Assembly: GCA_045615885.1 (NCBI GenBank) | Contig: JAZLFR010000069.1 | Location: 66,955 to 130,954 of the forward strand | Length of the DNA: 64,000 bases | Source: UBA1765 sp045615885 | Lineage (GTDB): Bacteria > Fibrobacterota > Fibrobacteria > Fibrobacterales > Fibrobacteraceae | Direction of reading: 5' to 3' | Part shown: positions 34,370 to 43,389 of the stretch, piece after piece | Layout of the letters: each line of letters begins with the position of its first letter | Position numbering within the stretch: the first letter of the stretch is position 1 | Made by a program: the position numbers and the translations under genes | The notes under the pieces: model-generated | The model's input: only the letters and a program-made list of their open reading frames with translations | Told to the model about the DNA's origin: nothing | Databases searched by the model: none

Positions 34370-35428
34370 TTATTCCAAATAGAGAACTTCGCCCATTTGC
34401 GGCATGAACACAGGCTTCTGACTTTCTTCAGAAGCCTTTTTTGCGTTCTCGAGAGGCTCCGTGTAGGAGTGCGTAGAAAGCGCAAACTTGGAATGGTGTA
34501 CCGTCAAATAGCGTTTTGCATCGAGGTCAACCATTTCCTTGCCAAGGTATTCGGGCATGGTATGGATTTCTGCCCAGTCTATATTGTATTGCCCGTTTTC
34601 AAGAATTGCCAGGTCTATGTTCGTGAACTTTTCGCCAATCTTTTTGAAGTGCGGCCCGTAACCGGTGTCGCCACCTACCCAAACGGTACGTTTTGGAGTT
34701 TCGATGACATAGGAGGCCCACAATGTTTTGTTCTGCTGCAAACTGCGTCCAGAAAAATGGCGCGCAGGCGTTGTCGTTGCCTTGAAACCTTCTTCCAAAA
34801 TTTCGTCTTCCCACCAGTCGTGTTCTACGAGCTTTTGCTTGTCAAAGCCCCAGTATTCAAAATGCTCGCCAACGCCAAGGCCGCAAATGATTTTCTTTAT
34901 GCGCGGCTTCAATTCGCTGACGGTTTCGTAATCCAGATGGTCCCAGTGATCGTGGCTGATTACGAGGTAGTCGATGTCAGGCATGTCGCTTGGCTTGTAA
35001 ACCTCGGTTCCCTTGAAGGCCTTGTTCACGAAGCTGACGGGGGAGCCTTTGTAGAACACCGGGTCAATCAGGAACTTTTTGCCGGAAAGGTTGATGAGAT
35101 AGGAGGAATGCCCAAACCATACGAGCCAATCTTTATCTTGCGGCAAGCTCTTGACATCTGTTTTTATGACCTTCAATGCAGTGTCTGGCTTAACGAGCGA
35201 CTTGTCGCTTGTCAAATAGTTTTTCCAGGTTTTGAACTTGGAACTCTGCTGCGTCATTACGTTTGTCTGCACTTCGTTCACGAACTTTTTGCCATCGTAG
35301 TTCGGAGATTTCTTTATGCGTTCCAGGCGTTCGCCGGTCGGAATGTGGCCGAAACTTCTTTGACTCATGAACATAAAGCCGATGTCTCCTAAAGCGCATA
35401 GAATGGATAGAATGATTGCAGTGAGCAT
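34370..35428 (-). CDS. MBL-fold metallo-hydrolase (NAPE-PLD/UlaG-like)
   Basis: A 352-residue beta-lactamase-fold hydrolase. The metal-binding motif is SHDHWDHLD (about 160-168), with a preceding HSSYLI and later histidines in PARHFSGRS, a DTGYGPHF and TVHHSKF near the C-terminus. This set matches the NAPE-phospholipase D and UlaG branch, which bind two zinc ions and cut phosphodiesters or lactones. A hydrophobic N-terminus (1-20) suggests membrane association. Substrate is not visible. It lies convergent to the FISUMP gene and divergent to the GH13 gene, so it is probably transcribed alone. Confidence 0.88.
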   Translation of the reverse strand: MLTAIILSILCALGDIGFMFMSQRSFGHIPTGERLERIKKSPNYDGKKFVNEVQTNVMTQQSSKFKTWKNYLTSDKSLVKPDTALKVIKTDVKSLPQDKDWLVWFGHSSYLINLSGKKFLIDPVFYKGSPVSFVNKAFKGTEVYKPSDMPDIDYLVISHDHWDHLDYETVSELKPRIKKIICGLGVGEHFEYWGFDKQKLVEHDWWEDEILEEGFKATTTPARHFSGRSLQQNKTLWASYVIETPKRTVWVGGDTGYGPHFKKIGEKFTNIDLAILENGQYNIDWAEIHTMPEYLGKEMVDLDAKRYLTVHHSKFALSTHSYTEPLENAKKASEESQKPVFMPQMGEVLYLE

Positions 35429-35530
35429 GTAGCAAATATAGTATTTGAAAAAAAAAATGGCAGATTAAGCTTTGCTATATTCTTTTGGTGCAAAATTTTT
35501 TTAATAATTTGTGTTTTAGGAGTTGCCGCT

Positions 35531-37288
35531 ATGTTCTGTGCATGCAAAGAAGATGTTGTTCGTAAAAAACATGAACCCGAAACTTTTGCATGGTGGCAAC
35601 AGACTATTGCGTACGAAATTTACCCGAGCAGTTTTCAGGATTCCAATGGCGATGGCATTGGTGACTTGAAGGGAATCATGAGCCGTCTGGACCATTTGCA
35701 AAATCTGGGAGTCGGTGCGCTTTGGCTGACGCCTGTGTATGCGTCCCCGATGGTCGATAACGGTTACGATGTTTCGAACTTTTATGAAATCAACCCGCTT
35801 TACGGCACCATGGCCGACATGGATTCGCTTATTGCGGAGGCACGCAAGCGAGGCATAAAGATTGTGATGGATCTTGTATTCAACCACACTTCCGATCAAT
35901 GTGAATGGTTCTTGGAAAGCAAGGGTAGCCGTGGCAATGCAAAGGCTGATTGGTATATTTGGCGTGATGCTGTGATTGATGAAAAAGGCAATCGAAATCC
36001 TCCGAACAACTGGCGTGGAATCTTTGGCGGTTCCGCCTGGGAATGGGTCGAATCGCGCGGGCAGTATTACCTGCATACTTTTGCTGTGCAGCAGCCTGAT
36101 TTAAACTGGGAAAACGCCGATGTGCGCAAGGCTCTCTATGACATTGCGAACTTCTGGATTGAAAAAGGCGCAGGCGGGTTTCGCATAGATGCTATCCCAT
36201 ACATTAAAAAGCCTGCAAGTTTTGCTAGCGGCAAGCCAGATGCAAATGACGGCATGGTGAGCATTCACAAGATGACCGTGAACACCGACGGCATTCTCGA
36301 CTTTTTGCAGGAGTTCAAAAAGAATGTGACCGAAGGCAAGGATGTTTTTACAGTGGCGGAAGCAAATGGCGTTGGCCCTGACGATTTGAAATATTGGGTG
36401 GGCGAAAATGGTGCGTTTGACATGCTCTTTGAATTCAGCCATATTCACGATGTGGAACTTTGGTGCAAACCGGGGCCGTTTGGAATTATGGATTTAAAGC
36501 GCGCTCTCATGGCAAGCCAAAAGGCGACTGCTAAAAACGGCTGGTACCCGATCTTCTTCGAAAACCACGACAAGCCGCGCGCCGTGAACAATTTCTTTAG
36601 CGAAGAAGTGGCAATGGATCCGGTGCTTTCAAGGCTTGCAAGCAAGGCCATTGCGACGCTCATGATGACGCTTCGCGGCACTCCGTTTTTGTACCAGGGC
36701 CAAGAAATCGGCATGACAAATGTTACCTGGGATTCCATAGACAAGTACGATGAAGTCAATACCAAGGCGCAATACAAGTTTGCAATTGCAGAGGGGCACA
36801 CGCCGCAAGAGGCAATGCAGTTTGTAAACCGCTTTAGCCGCGACAATGCACGCACTCCAATGCAGTGGGATTCTACGGCAAATGCTGGCTTTACCACGGG
36901 CAAGCCGTGGCTTGGCGTAAATGACAATTACATCTCCATCAACGTTGCGCGGGAATTGCAGGACTCAAGCTCTGTCTATGGCTGGTACAGGACGCTTATG
37001 GGCTGCAAAAGAACATGGGCGTTTATGGCTGGCGCATTCAAAGCGCTGCTCCCGGAACACGAACAGATTTTTGCGTTTGAACGCGCTGCAAGTAACGGCG
37101 CAAGGGCGGTTGTGCTTGTGAACCTTTCTGCAGAAGCAGCAACCTACGATACGGCGCTTCTGCGTGGCATGACAGATGTGCGTTCAAGCTATGGCGAAGG
37201 TGTGGTTTACGGTGTGCTCCGCCCGCTGGAATCCCAGGTTTTTGAAGCTCTTGAAGAGCATTCTCCGCTGATTTGCGGCAATCTCTAA
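35531..37288 (+). CDS. GH13 alpha-glucosidase (oligo-1,6-glucosidase type)
   Basis: A 585-residue alpha-amylase superfamily enzyme without signal peptide, thus cytoplasmic. The (beta/alpha)8 domain has YEIYPSSFQDSNGDGIGD near the start, DLVFNHTSDQ, then the catalytic residues Asp220 (GFRIDAIPY), Glu277 (VAEANG) and Asp347 (ENHDKPR). DNARTPMQWD is typical of the oligo-1,6-glucosidase/dextran glucosidase/sucrose hydrolase group. It would release glucose from alpha-linked short sugars from starch or glycogen turnover. The gene follows its own AT-rich upstream region and overlaps the convergent GIY-YIG gene by four bases. Confidence 0.93.
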   Translation: MFCACKEDVVRKKHEPETFAWWQQTIAYEIYPSSFQDSNGDGIGDLKGIMSRLDHLQNLGVGALWLTPVYASPMVDNGYDVSNFYEINPLYGTMADMDSLIAEARKRGIKIVMDLVFNHTSDQCEWFLESKGSRGNAKADWYIWRDAVIDEKGNRNPPNNWRGIFGGSAWEWVESRGQYYLHTFAVQQPDLNWENADVRKALYDIANFWIEKGAGGFRIDAIPYIKKPASFASGKPDANDGMVSIHKMTVNTDGILDFLQEFKKNVTEGKDVFTVAEANGVGPDDLKYWVGENGAFDMLFEFSHIHDVELWCKPGPFGIMDLKRALMASQKATAKNGWYPIFFENHDKPRAVNNFFSEEVAMDPVLSRLASKAIATLMMTLRGTPFLYQGQEIGMTNVTWDSIDKYDEVNTKAQYKFAIAEGHTPQEAMQFVNRFSRDNARTPMQWDSTANAGFTTGKPWLGVNDNYISINVARELQDSSSVYGWYRTLMGCKRTWAFMAGAFKALLPEHEQIFAFERAASNGARAVVLVNLSAEAATYDTALLRGMTDVRSSYGEGVVYGVLRPLESQVFEALEEHSPLICGNL

Positions 37289-37575
37289 AGCCTTTGCTCA
37301 AGACTGCCGACAAGGCGCTCTTCGATTCCCTTGTCGCCTGCGGCAAGGGCTTCCTTTTCTTGCTTGGTTAACTTTTTGATGCGGGCTTCCAGGCGTAGCG
37401 CAAGCGGTTTTGTTTCCAGTTCAAATGTGCGCAAAATGCATTCCGGCGAAAACGCCTTTGTAAAGCGTGCGCCCTTGCCCTCGCAGTGCTGCCTGTAACG
37501 GGCTTCTACATCTACGGCGTACCCCGTGTAGATCCGTTCTCCCTTGCACCGCAGCATGTAAACAAAATGACCCAT
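37285..37575 (-). CDS. GIY-YIG nuclease family protein
   Basis: A 96-residue protein matching the short GIY-YIG superfamily (YhbQ/UPF0213-like): the motif appears as VYMLRC followed by RIYTGYAVDVEARYRQH. The conserved Arg and Glu positions are present (LRLEARIKKLTKQEKEAL). Such proteins are small predicted nucleases linked to DNA repair. The gene ends four bases inside the convergent GH13 gene. ATG 37575 is used. Confidence 0.9.
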   Translation of the reverse strand: MGHFVYMLRCKGERIYTGYAVDVEARYRQHCEGKGARFTKAFSPECILRTFELETKPLALRLEARIKKLTKQEKEALAAGDKGIEERLVGSLEQRL

Positions 37576-37609
37576 AATCCAAATTTAAAAAATCAAGCTA
37601 TTTTCTATT

Positions 37610-37634
37610 CTCTTCCGTCTTCCGTCTTCCGTCT
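37610..37634. repeat. Tandem repeat of CTTCCGT (three copies)
   Basis: Three and a half head-to-tail copies of TCTTCCG lie between the GIY-YIG and DivIVA genes. A related reverse-complement form (GGAAGACGGAAGA) occurs near 46370 in another intergenic region. Confidence 0.7.
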
Positions 37635-37672
37635 ATTTTCTATATTAAAATCCAAACATTGGAAGGTGCTAC

Positions 37673-38131
37673 ATGGAACTTACTCCGCTCGATATTCGCA
37701 ATCAGACTTTTCATAAAAAGCATTTCGGCGGCTTTGACCCAGAAGAAGTCAAGGCTTTTCTGGATACTGCCGCGGCTGCATTCGAACAGAATTCCCGTGT
37801 ACGCACAGACCTCACCGAACGCTTGAAGATTGCCGAAGAGCGTGTGAATTACTACCGTCAGATTGAAAGAACCATTCAGGACGCCGTAGTGACCATGCAG
37901 AAGACTGCCGACGAAGCTAAGCATGCTGCCGAAAAGGAAGCGGAACTGATTGTTGCCGAAGCAAAGGCGAAGGCCCTTGGTGAAGTTGAAAACATCAAGT
38001 TGCAGGCAGAAGCGCTCCGCAAAGAAATCGAGCAGCTCAAGCAGCTCCGCACAAACTATTTCATTCGTTGCCGTGCCATGGTGCATTCCCAGGAAGAACT
38101 CCTCGAAGCCATGGAAAAGGATTTCGGCTAA
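37673..38131 (+). CDS. DivIVA-domain cell-division/polarity protein
   Basis: A 152-residue coiled-coil protein. The N-terminus is the DivIVA/GpsB-like lipid-binding region (LTPLDIRNQTFHKKHFGGFDPEEVKAFLD), followed by a long helix rich in Ala, Glu, Lys and Gln to about residue 140. DivIVA proteins sense negative membrane curvature, oligomerise, and recruit division or wall-synthesis factors. The stop lies one base before the yggU-type start, so both are co-translated; the pair also occurs in many bacteria. Confidence 0.92.
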   Translation: MELTPLDIRNQTFHKKHFGGFDPEEVKAFLDTAAAAFEQNSRVRTDLTERLKIAEERVNYYRQIERTIQDAVVTMQKTADEAKHAAEKEAELIVAEAKAKALGEVENIKLQAEALRKEIEQLKQLRTNYFIRCRAMVHSQEELLEAMEKDFG

Positions 38132-38132
38132 G

Positions 38133-38354
38133 TTGCGCATTCAAGTTAAAGTCCACCCACGCAGCCGTCGCGAACAGGTAGTGCCGCAGCCAGATGGCTC
38201 TTTCAAGATCGATGTAAAGGCTCCTCCTGCCGATGGCGAGGCGAACGCAGCTGTCTGCGCCGTGCTTGCCGAGTACTTCAAAAAGCCTAAAAGTGCCGTG
38301 CGCGTGGTGCTTGGTGGAACGAATTCACGGAAAGTAGTCGAAATAGACGATTAA
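38133..38354 (+). CDS. DUF167 (YggU-like) protein
   Basis: A 73-residue small protein starting with TTG at 38133, one base after the DivIVA stop. It reads (L)RIQVKVHPRSRREQV and contains DVKAPPADGEAN and GGTNSRKVVEI, the complete YggU/UPF0235 signature. No biochemical function is established for the family. TTG is the only start in this frame not inside the previous gene's coding part. Confidence 0.9.
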   Translation: MRIQVKVHPRSRREQVVPQPDGSFKIDVKAPPADGEANAAVCAVLAEYFKKPKSAVRVVLGGTNSRKVVEIDD

Positions 38355-38389
38355 TCGGCTTTATAACAATTAAAAAATCGAAAATAAAG

Positions 38390-38410
38390 TGGGCTTTTTA
38401 GCCCATTTTT
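38390..38410 (+). terminator. Intrinsic terminator
   Basis: TGGGCT (38390-38395) pairs with AGCCCA (38400-38405), loop TTTT, followed by five T. It ends the DivIVA/YggU transcript 16 bases before pyrC, so pyrC needs its own promoter upstream or lies on readthrough. Confidence 0.75.
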
Positions 38411-38426
38411 ACTTATTTTCAAGTCG

Positions 38427-39437
38427 ATGAAAGACTTGATATTACCATTCCCAGATGATTTTCACGCACACCTTCGCCAAGGTGCGCCGCTCACCGACTA
38501 TGTTCATGATTTGGTCAGGCAGTTTGGCCGTGCAATTGTCATGCCAAATACTGTTCCGCCAATGACAAGTGCCGCCGCAATCGCTGCGTACAAACAGGAA
38601 ATTTTGAATGCCGCTGCAGATGTCGCTCCCGATTTTGAACCGTTGATGACGTTCAAGCTGAACCCGAACTATACGGAACAGGATCTGCGCGACATGATGG
38701 CTGTCGGCGTTGTCGCTGCGAAGTATTACCCGGCAGGCGTTACAACGAACAGCCAGGACGGTGTCAGCGATTTCGAATCCGTGTTCCCGGTGATCTCGAT
38801 GATGGAAAAACTTGGCCTTGTACTTTGCGTGCATGGTGAAGAGCCAGGGGCATTCTGCCTGGAACGCGAAGGCAAGTTCATTACGCGCGTGGAGCGCCTT
38901 TCCAAGGAATTCCCGAACCTGAAGATTGTATTTGAACATCTTTCGACCGCTGCTGCAGTTGAAGTGGTGAAGAGCCTGCCGCGCAATGTTGCGGCGACAA
39001 TTACCGTGCACCACTTGATTCATTCCCTTGACGATGTGATTGGCGATGCGCTTCGCCCGCACCATTTCTGCAAGCCGCTTCCAAAGTACCCGAGCGATCG
39101 CGAGGCCTTGCGCGCAGTCGCCTTCAGCGGCAATCCGAAGTTCTTCTTGGGAACAGACTCCGCACCGCACGCCCGCGAAAAGAAGGAATGCTGCTGCGGT
39201 GCCGCGGGCGTGTACTCTGCTCCTGTGGCAATCCCGTTGCTTGTGCGCGAATTCGAGCGCGCAGGCGCGCTCGACAAGCTGCCGAACTTCGTCGGCGGCT
39301 TCGGGGCCGATTTCTACAGCCTCCCGCGCACCAAGAAGACGATGACGCTCCGCAGGGAGCCCTGGACTGTGCCAGACATTGTAAATGGCGTAGTGCCGCT
39401 TGCTGCTGGCGAAACGCTTGACTGGAAGATAGTGTAG
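38427..39437 (+). CDS. pyrC: Dihydroorotase
   Basis: A 336-residue zinc enzyme that closes carbamoyl-aspartate to dihydroorotate in pyrimidine synthesis. PFPDDFHAHLRQG carries the metal-binding His-x-His, MPNTVPP follows, and KYYPAGVTTNSQDG contains the bridging Lys. CVHGEEPG, FEHLSTAAAVE, and TDSAPHAREKKE (C-terminal) complete the PyrC type I-like/short dihydroorotase pattern. The ATG lacks a clear ribosome site. It is followed after 10 bases by plsC. Confidence 0.95.
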   Translation: MKDLILPFPDDFHAHLRQGAPLTDYVHDLVRQFGRAIVMPNTVPPMTSAAAIAAYKQEILNAAADVAPDFEPLMTFKLNPNYTEQDLRDMMAVGVVAAKYYPAGVTTNSQDGVSDFESVFPVISMMEKLGLVLCVHGEEPGAFCLEREGKFITRVERLSKEFPNLKIVFEHLSTAAAVEVVKSLPRNVAATITVHHLIHSLDDVIGDALRPHHFCKPLPKYPSDREALRAVAFSGNPKFFLGTDSAPHAREKKECCCGAAGVYSAPVAIPLLVREFERAGALDKLPNFVGGFGADFYSLPRTKKTMTLRREPWTVPDIVNGVVPLAAGETLDWKIV

Positions 39438-39447
39438 AAGGTGCTTT

Positions 39448-40173
39448 ATGTTGGCCGCCGCTAGAGCGATAGCTTATTATGTGTGTGTAGTTTTTGGCAT
39501 CACGATTTTGGGCTTCCCATACGTGATATACCATAGCTATATTCACAAGAGCCATCGTTACCGCGTTACACGCATTTGCTGTGGCTTCTTCCAAAAACTG
39601 TTCAAGATTTTTGGAATCAAGCTCGTCGTAGAGGGCCGCGAAAACATTCCGCAGGAATCGGGCTTCGTGATGGTTTCTAACCACCAGAGCTTTCTGGACA
39701 TCAATGTGATTTTTGCTGCTGTCAGCTACACGGCCTTTGTCGCCAAGGCGACGCTTTGGAAAATGCCGTATTTCGGCTGGATTATGCGCCGCACCCGTTC
39801 CATACCGGTGTACCGCATGGACCCGCGCAAGAATGCTGGCATGGGTAAGACCATTGCACAGAACAATGCCGAGGGCTACAACTATTGCGTGTTCCCCGAA
39901 GGCAAGCGCGCGGGCGACGGCGTGATGTTCAGATTCCAGAATGGGATCTTTAGAATTGCAAAGCAGCACCCGGTAAAAATTTTGCCGATAACGCTCATCA
40001 ACACGGGCAAGGTGCTGCCAAAGACAAAGCTCGGGCTGTATCCGGGCGAAGTGCGCGTAGTCATACATCCGGTCGTGAATCCGGAAGATTACGCAAACAT
40101 GACTATGGAAGAATTGCGGGACGGGCTGCATGATAAAATTGAGTCTGCGCTCCCGTATGCACAAAATTTTTAA
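39448..40173 (+). CDS. plsC: 1-acyl-sn-glycerol-3-phosphate acyltransferase
   Basis: A 241-residue inner-membrane acyltransferase. Two hydrophobic segments lie at the N-terminus (about 5-30); then SNHQSFLDI (HX4D catalytic motif, about 77-85), IPVYRMDPRKN and FPEGKRAGDG (motif III, about 145-154) and the motif IV region PVKILPITL. It makes phosphatidic acid from lyso-phosphatidate. A good AAGG ribosome site precedes ATG 39448. Eleven bases separate it from rnr, so pyrC-plsC-rnr may be one operon. Confidence 0.93.
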   Translation: MLAAARAIAYYVCVVFGITILGFPYVIYHSYIHKSHRYRVTRICCGFFQKLFKIFGIKLVVEGRENIPQESGFVMVSNHQSFLDINVIFAAVSYTAFVAKATLWKMPYFGWIMRRTRSIPVYRMDPRKNAGMGKTIAQNNAEGYNYCVFPEGKRAGDGVMFRFQNGIFRIAKQHPVKILPITLINTGKVLPKTKLGLYPGEVRVVIHPVVNPEDYANMTMEELRDGLHDKIESALPYAQNF

Positions 40174-40184
40174 GGAGGCAAATC

Positions 40185-42398
40185 ATGGCTGAATTACCAA
40201 CAAAAGAACAGATTCTTAGCTTGCTACGCGACGAACCTATGGTCGGAAGCCGCCTTCGCGGTGCCCTTGGACTCCCGAAAAAGCAAAAGATGGCTTTTAA
40301 GCTTTTGCTTGCCGAAATGGTAGACGAAGGCACGCTTGTGCGTACGAACCACAAGGAATACCGTTTGAATGACAAGGCTCCGGAAGAAGGAGCCGAAAAG
40401 CCTAGAAAGAAAGACGACAACCGCCGCCCGGGCGCTCGTAGCCGTCGTCAGCGCGACGATGTAAACGAAAAGAACAAGACGCACCGCGGCGTGCTTCACC
40501 AGGTTGACGAAAACGAATTCTTTGTCACCGATTCCGAAACGAGCAAGGAATACCCGATGGCCCACCGTCGCGAAGCACCGGGCAAAGATGGCGAAACCAT
40601 TTCGTTCGTGCTTTACCCGCACCCGCGCCTGAAGCATACATTGCTTGCAAAGGTTGACCGCCGCGCAGCCGAAAAGGAAATGAGCTGGGACGAAGTCAAG
40701 AAGCAGTTCATCAAGGATTCCAACTTGCCAGGTAACTTCAGCAAGGAAATCCAGGAATACATCGATACCATCAAGGCTCCGACCGCAAAAGACTTTAAGG
40801 GCCGTGTGGATTACCGCAAGACCACGATCCTGTGCATTGACCCGGAAGGCGCAATGGATCATGACGATGCGATTTCTGTCGAAAAGACGGCAACCGGCTA
40901 CAAGCTTGGCGTGCACATTGCTGACGTCAGCTACTATGTTCCTGAAGGCAGCGCTCTCGACGAAGAGGCTCTTGAACGCAGCTACACGCAGTATTTGCCG
41001 TGGACTTCCGTGCCGATGATTCCAGACGAACTTTCTGCAGACATTTGCTCCCTGCACGAAGATGTGGACCGTTGTGCTTTCACCTGCATGATGGAACTCG
41101 ACAAGAAGGGCAATGTAAAGGAATACGACTTTCACAGAAGTATCGTTCGCATCACAAAGTCCATTACCTACCAGCAGGCAATGGAAATGCGCAACAACGG
41201 CGATGAGGACGTAAAGCTCCTTGCCGAAGTTACGAAGCTTTTGAAGGAAAACCGCACTCGCGATGGCGAGCTTGCTTTCAAGAGCACGGAATGGGGCTGC
41301 CACTTTGATGAAAAGGGCGAACCATACGAAATCTACCCGCGTACGACAGACGAATCGAACTCGTGGGTTGAAGAATGCATGCTCATTGCAAATAACTGCT
41401 GCGCAAAGGAACTCAAGCGCCGTAAGCTCCAGGGCATTTACCGTATTCACGAAGCCCCGGATACAAAGGATATCATGGAACTTTACTACATGTATCCGAA
41501 TCTGTTCCAGGGCGCACCGGTGCAGATTCGTGACCTTGGCAAGCCGCGCAGCGGCGATACCAACTTGAACCCGGATGCGTTCCATCTGTATGAACACATG
41601 GTGAAGGCTGCTGGCGATGACGATGCCATCATGATGCGAATTTTGCGCAGTATGCAGAAGGCTCATTACGATAGCAACAGCTTTGGCCACTTTGCATTGA
41701 ACTGGCAGGACTACGCACACTTCACCTCGCCGATCCGCCGCTATGCGGACTTGTGGTGCCATCGTGAACTTGCCCGCACTGGCAAGGCGATTGGCGCAGA
41801 GCGCGCAAACAATGTCGTTGAAGTCTGCGACCTTATCTCTGGCAACGAAATCAAGAACCAGAAGTGCGAACGCCAGGCAATCAAGGTTTGCGTTGCATGG
41901 ATGCTCAAGGACCGCGTTGGCGAAACGTTTACGGCAAAGGTTACTGGCGTTGAAGAGTGGGGCATTTTCGTTGGCATTAGCGACCCGCAGGCAGAAGGCC
42001 TTGTGCGCTTCCGTGATATTGCCATTGACGATTACTTTATCTTCAATCCGGACCGTGGTGTCGTTGTCGGCCGCAAGACCGGCAAGAGCTTTGCTCGCGG
42101 CGACGAAGTGCAGGTCAAGCTTTTGCGCGTGAACCCGGTTCGCGGCGAAGTTGATTTCAGCATCGAAAAGAAGCTTGCAAATGCAAAGGTTAGCCCGATG
42201 GCAGGCGATGACTTTGGCGTAGAACGTGCCCCTGCCCGCAAGGGGCGCAAGGCTCACGGCCCGCGCGAATACGAACCGGCAAAGGAATACGAATCGCTAA
42301 AGCGCGGTAGCCGCGGCAATCGCAAGGCTGACCGCCGTCGCGCAAATGTCGAGGATTCCCCGAAGAAGGGTAAGAAGGCCACTCGCAAGAGAAGGTAA
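40185..42398 (+). CDS. rnr: Ribonuclease R
   Basis: A 737-residue 3'-5' exoribonuclease. An N-terminal winged helix (about 5-65) and a Lys/Arg-rich linker are followed by cold-shock (OB) regions, the RNB catalytic domain with IDPEGAMDHDDA (about 221-232; Asp cluster for Mg2+), DVSYYVPEGSALDEEA and PMIPDELSADICSL, then an S1 domain (about 630-700) and a basic tail ending KKATRKRR. It degrades structured RNA and acts in tmRNA and stationary-phase quality control. The ribosome site AAGGAGG lies eight bases before ATG. Confidence 0.95.
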   Translation: MAELPTKEQILSLLRDEPMVGSRLRGALGLPKKQKMAFKLLLAEMVDEGTLVRTNHKEYRLNDKAPEEGAEKPRKKDDNRRPGARSRRQRDDVNEKNKTHRGVLHQVDENEFFVTDSETSKEYPMAHRREAPGKDGETISFVLYPHPRLKHTLLAKVDRRAAEKEMSWDEVKKQFIKDSNLPGNFSKEIQEYIDTIKAPTAKDFKGRVDYRKTTILCIDPEGAMDHDDAISVEKTATGYKLGVHIADVSYYVPEGSALDEEALERSYTQYLPWTSVPMIPDELSADICSLHEDVDRCAFTCMMELDKKGNVKEYDFHRSIVRITKSITYQQAMEMRNNGDEDVKLLAEVTKLLKENRTRDGELAFKSTEWGCHFDEKGEPYEIYPRTTDESNSWVEECMLIANNCCAKELKRRKLQGIYRIHEAPDTKDIMELYYMYPNLFQGAPVQIRDLGKPRSGDTNLNPDAFHLYEHMVKAAGDDDAIMMRILRSMQKAHYDSNSFGHFALNWQDYAHFTSPIRRYADLWCHRELARTGKAIGAERANNVVEVCDLISGNEIKNQKCERQAIKVCVAWMLKDRVGETFTAKVTGVEEWGIFVGISDPQAEGLVRFRDIAIDDYFIFNPDRGVVVGRKTGKSFARGDEVQVKLLRVNPVRGEVDFSIEKKLANAKVSPMAGDDFGVERAPARKGRKAHGPREYEPAKEYESLKRGSRGNRKADRRRANVEDSPKKGKKATRKRR

Positions 42399-42405
42399 TG
42401 CCAAA

Positions 42406-42450
42406 GTGCAACCGGGCGCCTAATATGGCAAAGTGGCGCTTGGTTCGCAC
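42406..42450. repeat. Long hairpin between rnr and the RgpF-like gene
   Basis: GTGCAACCGGGCGCC (42406-42420) pairs with GGCGCTTGGTTCGCAC (42435-42450) over 15 base pairs, including two G-T pairs and one bulged C, with a 14-base loop. There is no T run, so it is not a plain terminator. It lies right after the rnr stop. Confidence 0.7.
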
Positions 42451-42471
42451 TGAAATGCGTTGTAACTAGCT

Positions 42472-43347
42472 ATGTCCAAAATTCATATTCTCTATGCTTC
42501 GTACCAGAATGGCAGCGTGTTGCCAGGCTATGTGCGCTATGCGCTTGCTTGCCTTGCGGAGCTTGGAAATGTGACCTTGCTTACCAACGAACGCGAACTT
42601 GCCGCAAGCGAGCTTGCGTTTTTGGGGGAGCATGGCATTGAACTGTTCCTGACCGAAAATCGAGGTTTTGATTTTGGCATGTGGCGCCGCTACCTGCTGC
42701 AAAACGCCGTGGATACGGAGCGCCTCGTGGTGATGAATGACTCCATCGTCTATTACGGCAAGGACTGCTTCAAGGAATTCTTTGCGCGTGCAGAGCGTAG
42801 CGGGTGCGATGCCGTTTCCTTAACGGCAAATAGCGAGGTAGCACTTCATCTGCAGTCGTTCTTTTTGTATTTGAAGGGGGCTGCCGTCGAGGCGTTCAAA
42901 AAGCATGTTTTGGAAACACCGGAGCAGCCTGAATTTTACGGTGCCGTGCATGAACTGGAAATCCCGTTCCTTGGCAAGCTCGAGCATGCCGGTCTCACGG
43001 GCGAGGCCCTGTTCCCGACCGCGTGCGATGCGATGTTTGAATACCCGGAGCTTATACGGAACGGTTGCGGCTTCATAAAACGCAAACTTCTACAGCGTCG
43101 CTTCAATTTTATGGAACAGCAGCACTTTGCAAAGTTTGGCGCTGCGGGTGCGCTCTACGCAAACTACCCAAAGCTCATAAAGAAGGCTGGCGTTGCTCCC
43201 GATTTTGATTTGGCGTGGCTTCCGAGACCATCGAACGGATTTGCTCGTCGAATATATGACCGTGTGGCCCAATGGGCGTTCTATGTGACTTATGCCATAT
43301 ATTTCAAGTTCTTTAAAAAGTTCCGCGATAGATTGCGCGGTAGATAA
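42472..43347 (+). CDS. RgpF-like rhamnan/polysaccharide synthesis protein
   Basis: A 291-residue protein resembling rhamnan synthesis protein F. Signature parts are YASYQNGSVLPGYVRYAL near the N-terminus, TENRGFDFGMWRRYLLQ (about 60-76) and VVMNDSIVYYG (about 83-93). RgpF-type proteins take part in the assembly of rhamnose-rich polysaccharide, possibly as glycosyltransferases. The C-terminus ends in a basic, aromatic stretch that may contact the membrane. It lies 73 bases after rnr, beyond the hairpin. The role in this organism's surface polymers is inferred. Confidence 0.82.
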   Translation: MSKIHILYASYQNGSVLPGYVRYALACLAELGNVTLLTNERELAASELAFLGEHGIELFLTENRGFDFGMWRRYLLQNAVDTERLVVMNDSIVYYGKDCFKEFFARAERSGCDAVSLTANSEVALHLQSFFLYLKGAAVEAFKKHVLETPEQPEFYGAVHELEIPFLGKLEHAGLTGEALFPTACDAMFEYPELIRNGCGFIKRKLLQRRFNFMEQQHFAKFGAAGALYANYPKLIKKAGVAPDFDLAWLPRPSNGFARRIYDRVAQWAFYVTYAIYFKFFKKFRDRLRGR

Positions 43348-43378
43348 AAAAAAGCCCTCTTGCGAGGGCTCTTTCTTT
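43346..43378. terminator. Bidirectional terminator
   Basis: AGCCCTC (43353-43359) pairs with GAGGGCT (43364-43370), loop TTGC. CTTTCTTTT follows on the plus strand and an A run precedes, so it can end both the RgpF-like and the converging AlkD transcripts. Confidence 0.8.
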
Positions 43379-43389
43379 TGAAAAGCGAC

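Noticed and set aside
40224..42257. Open frame of 677 codons opposite rnr
   Set aside because: It mirrors the codon bias of rnr; no motif or start signal.
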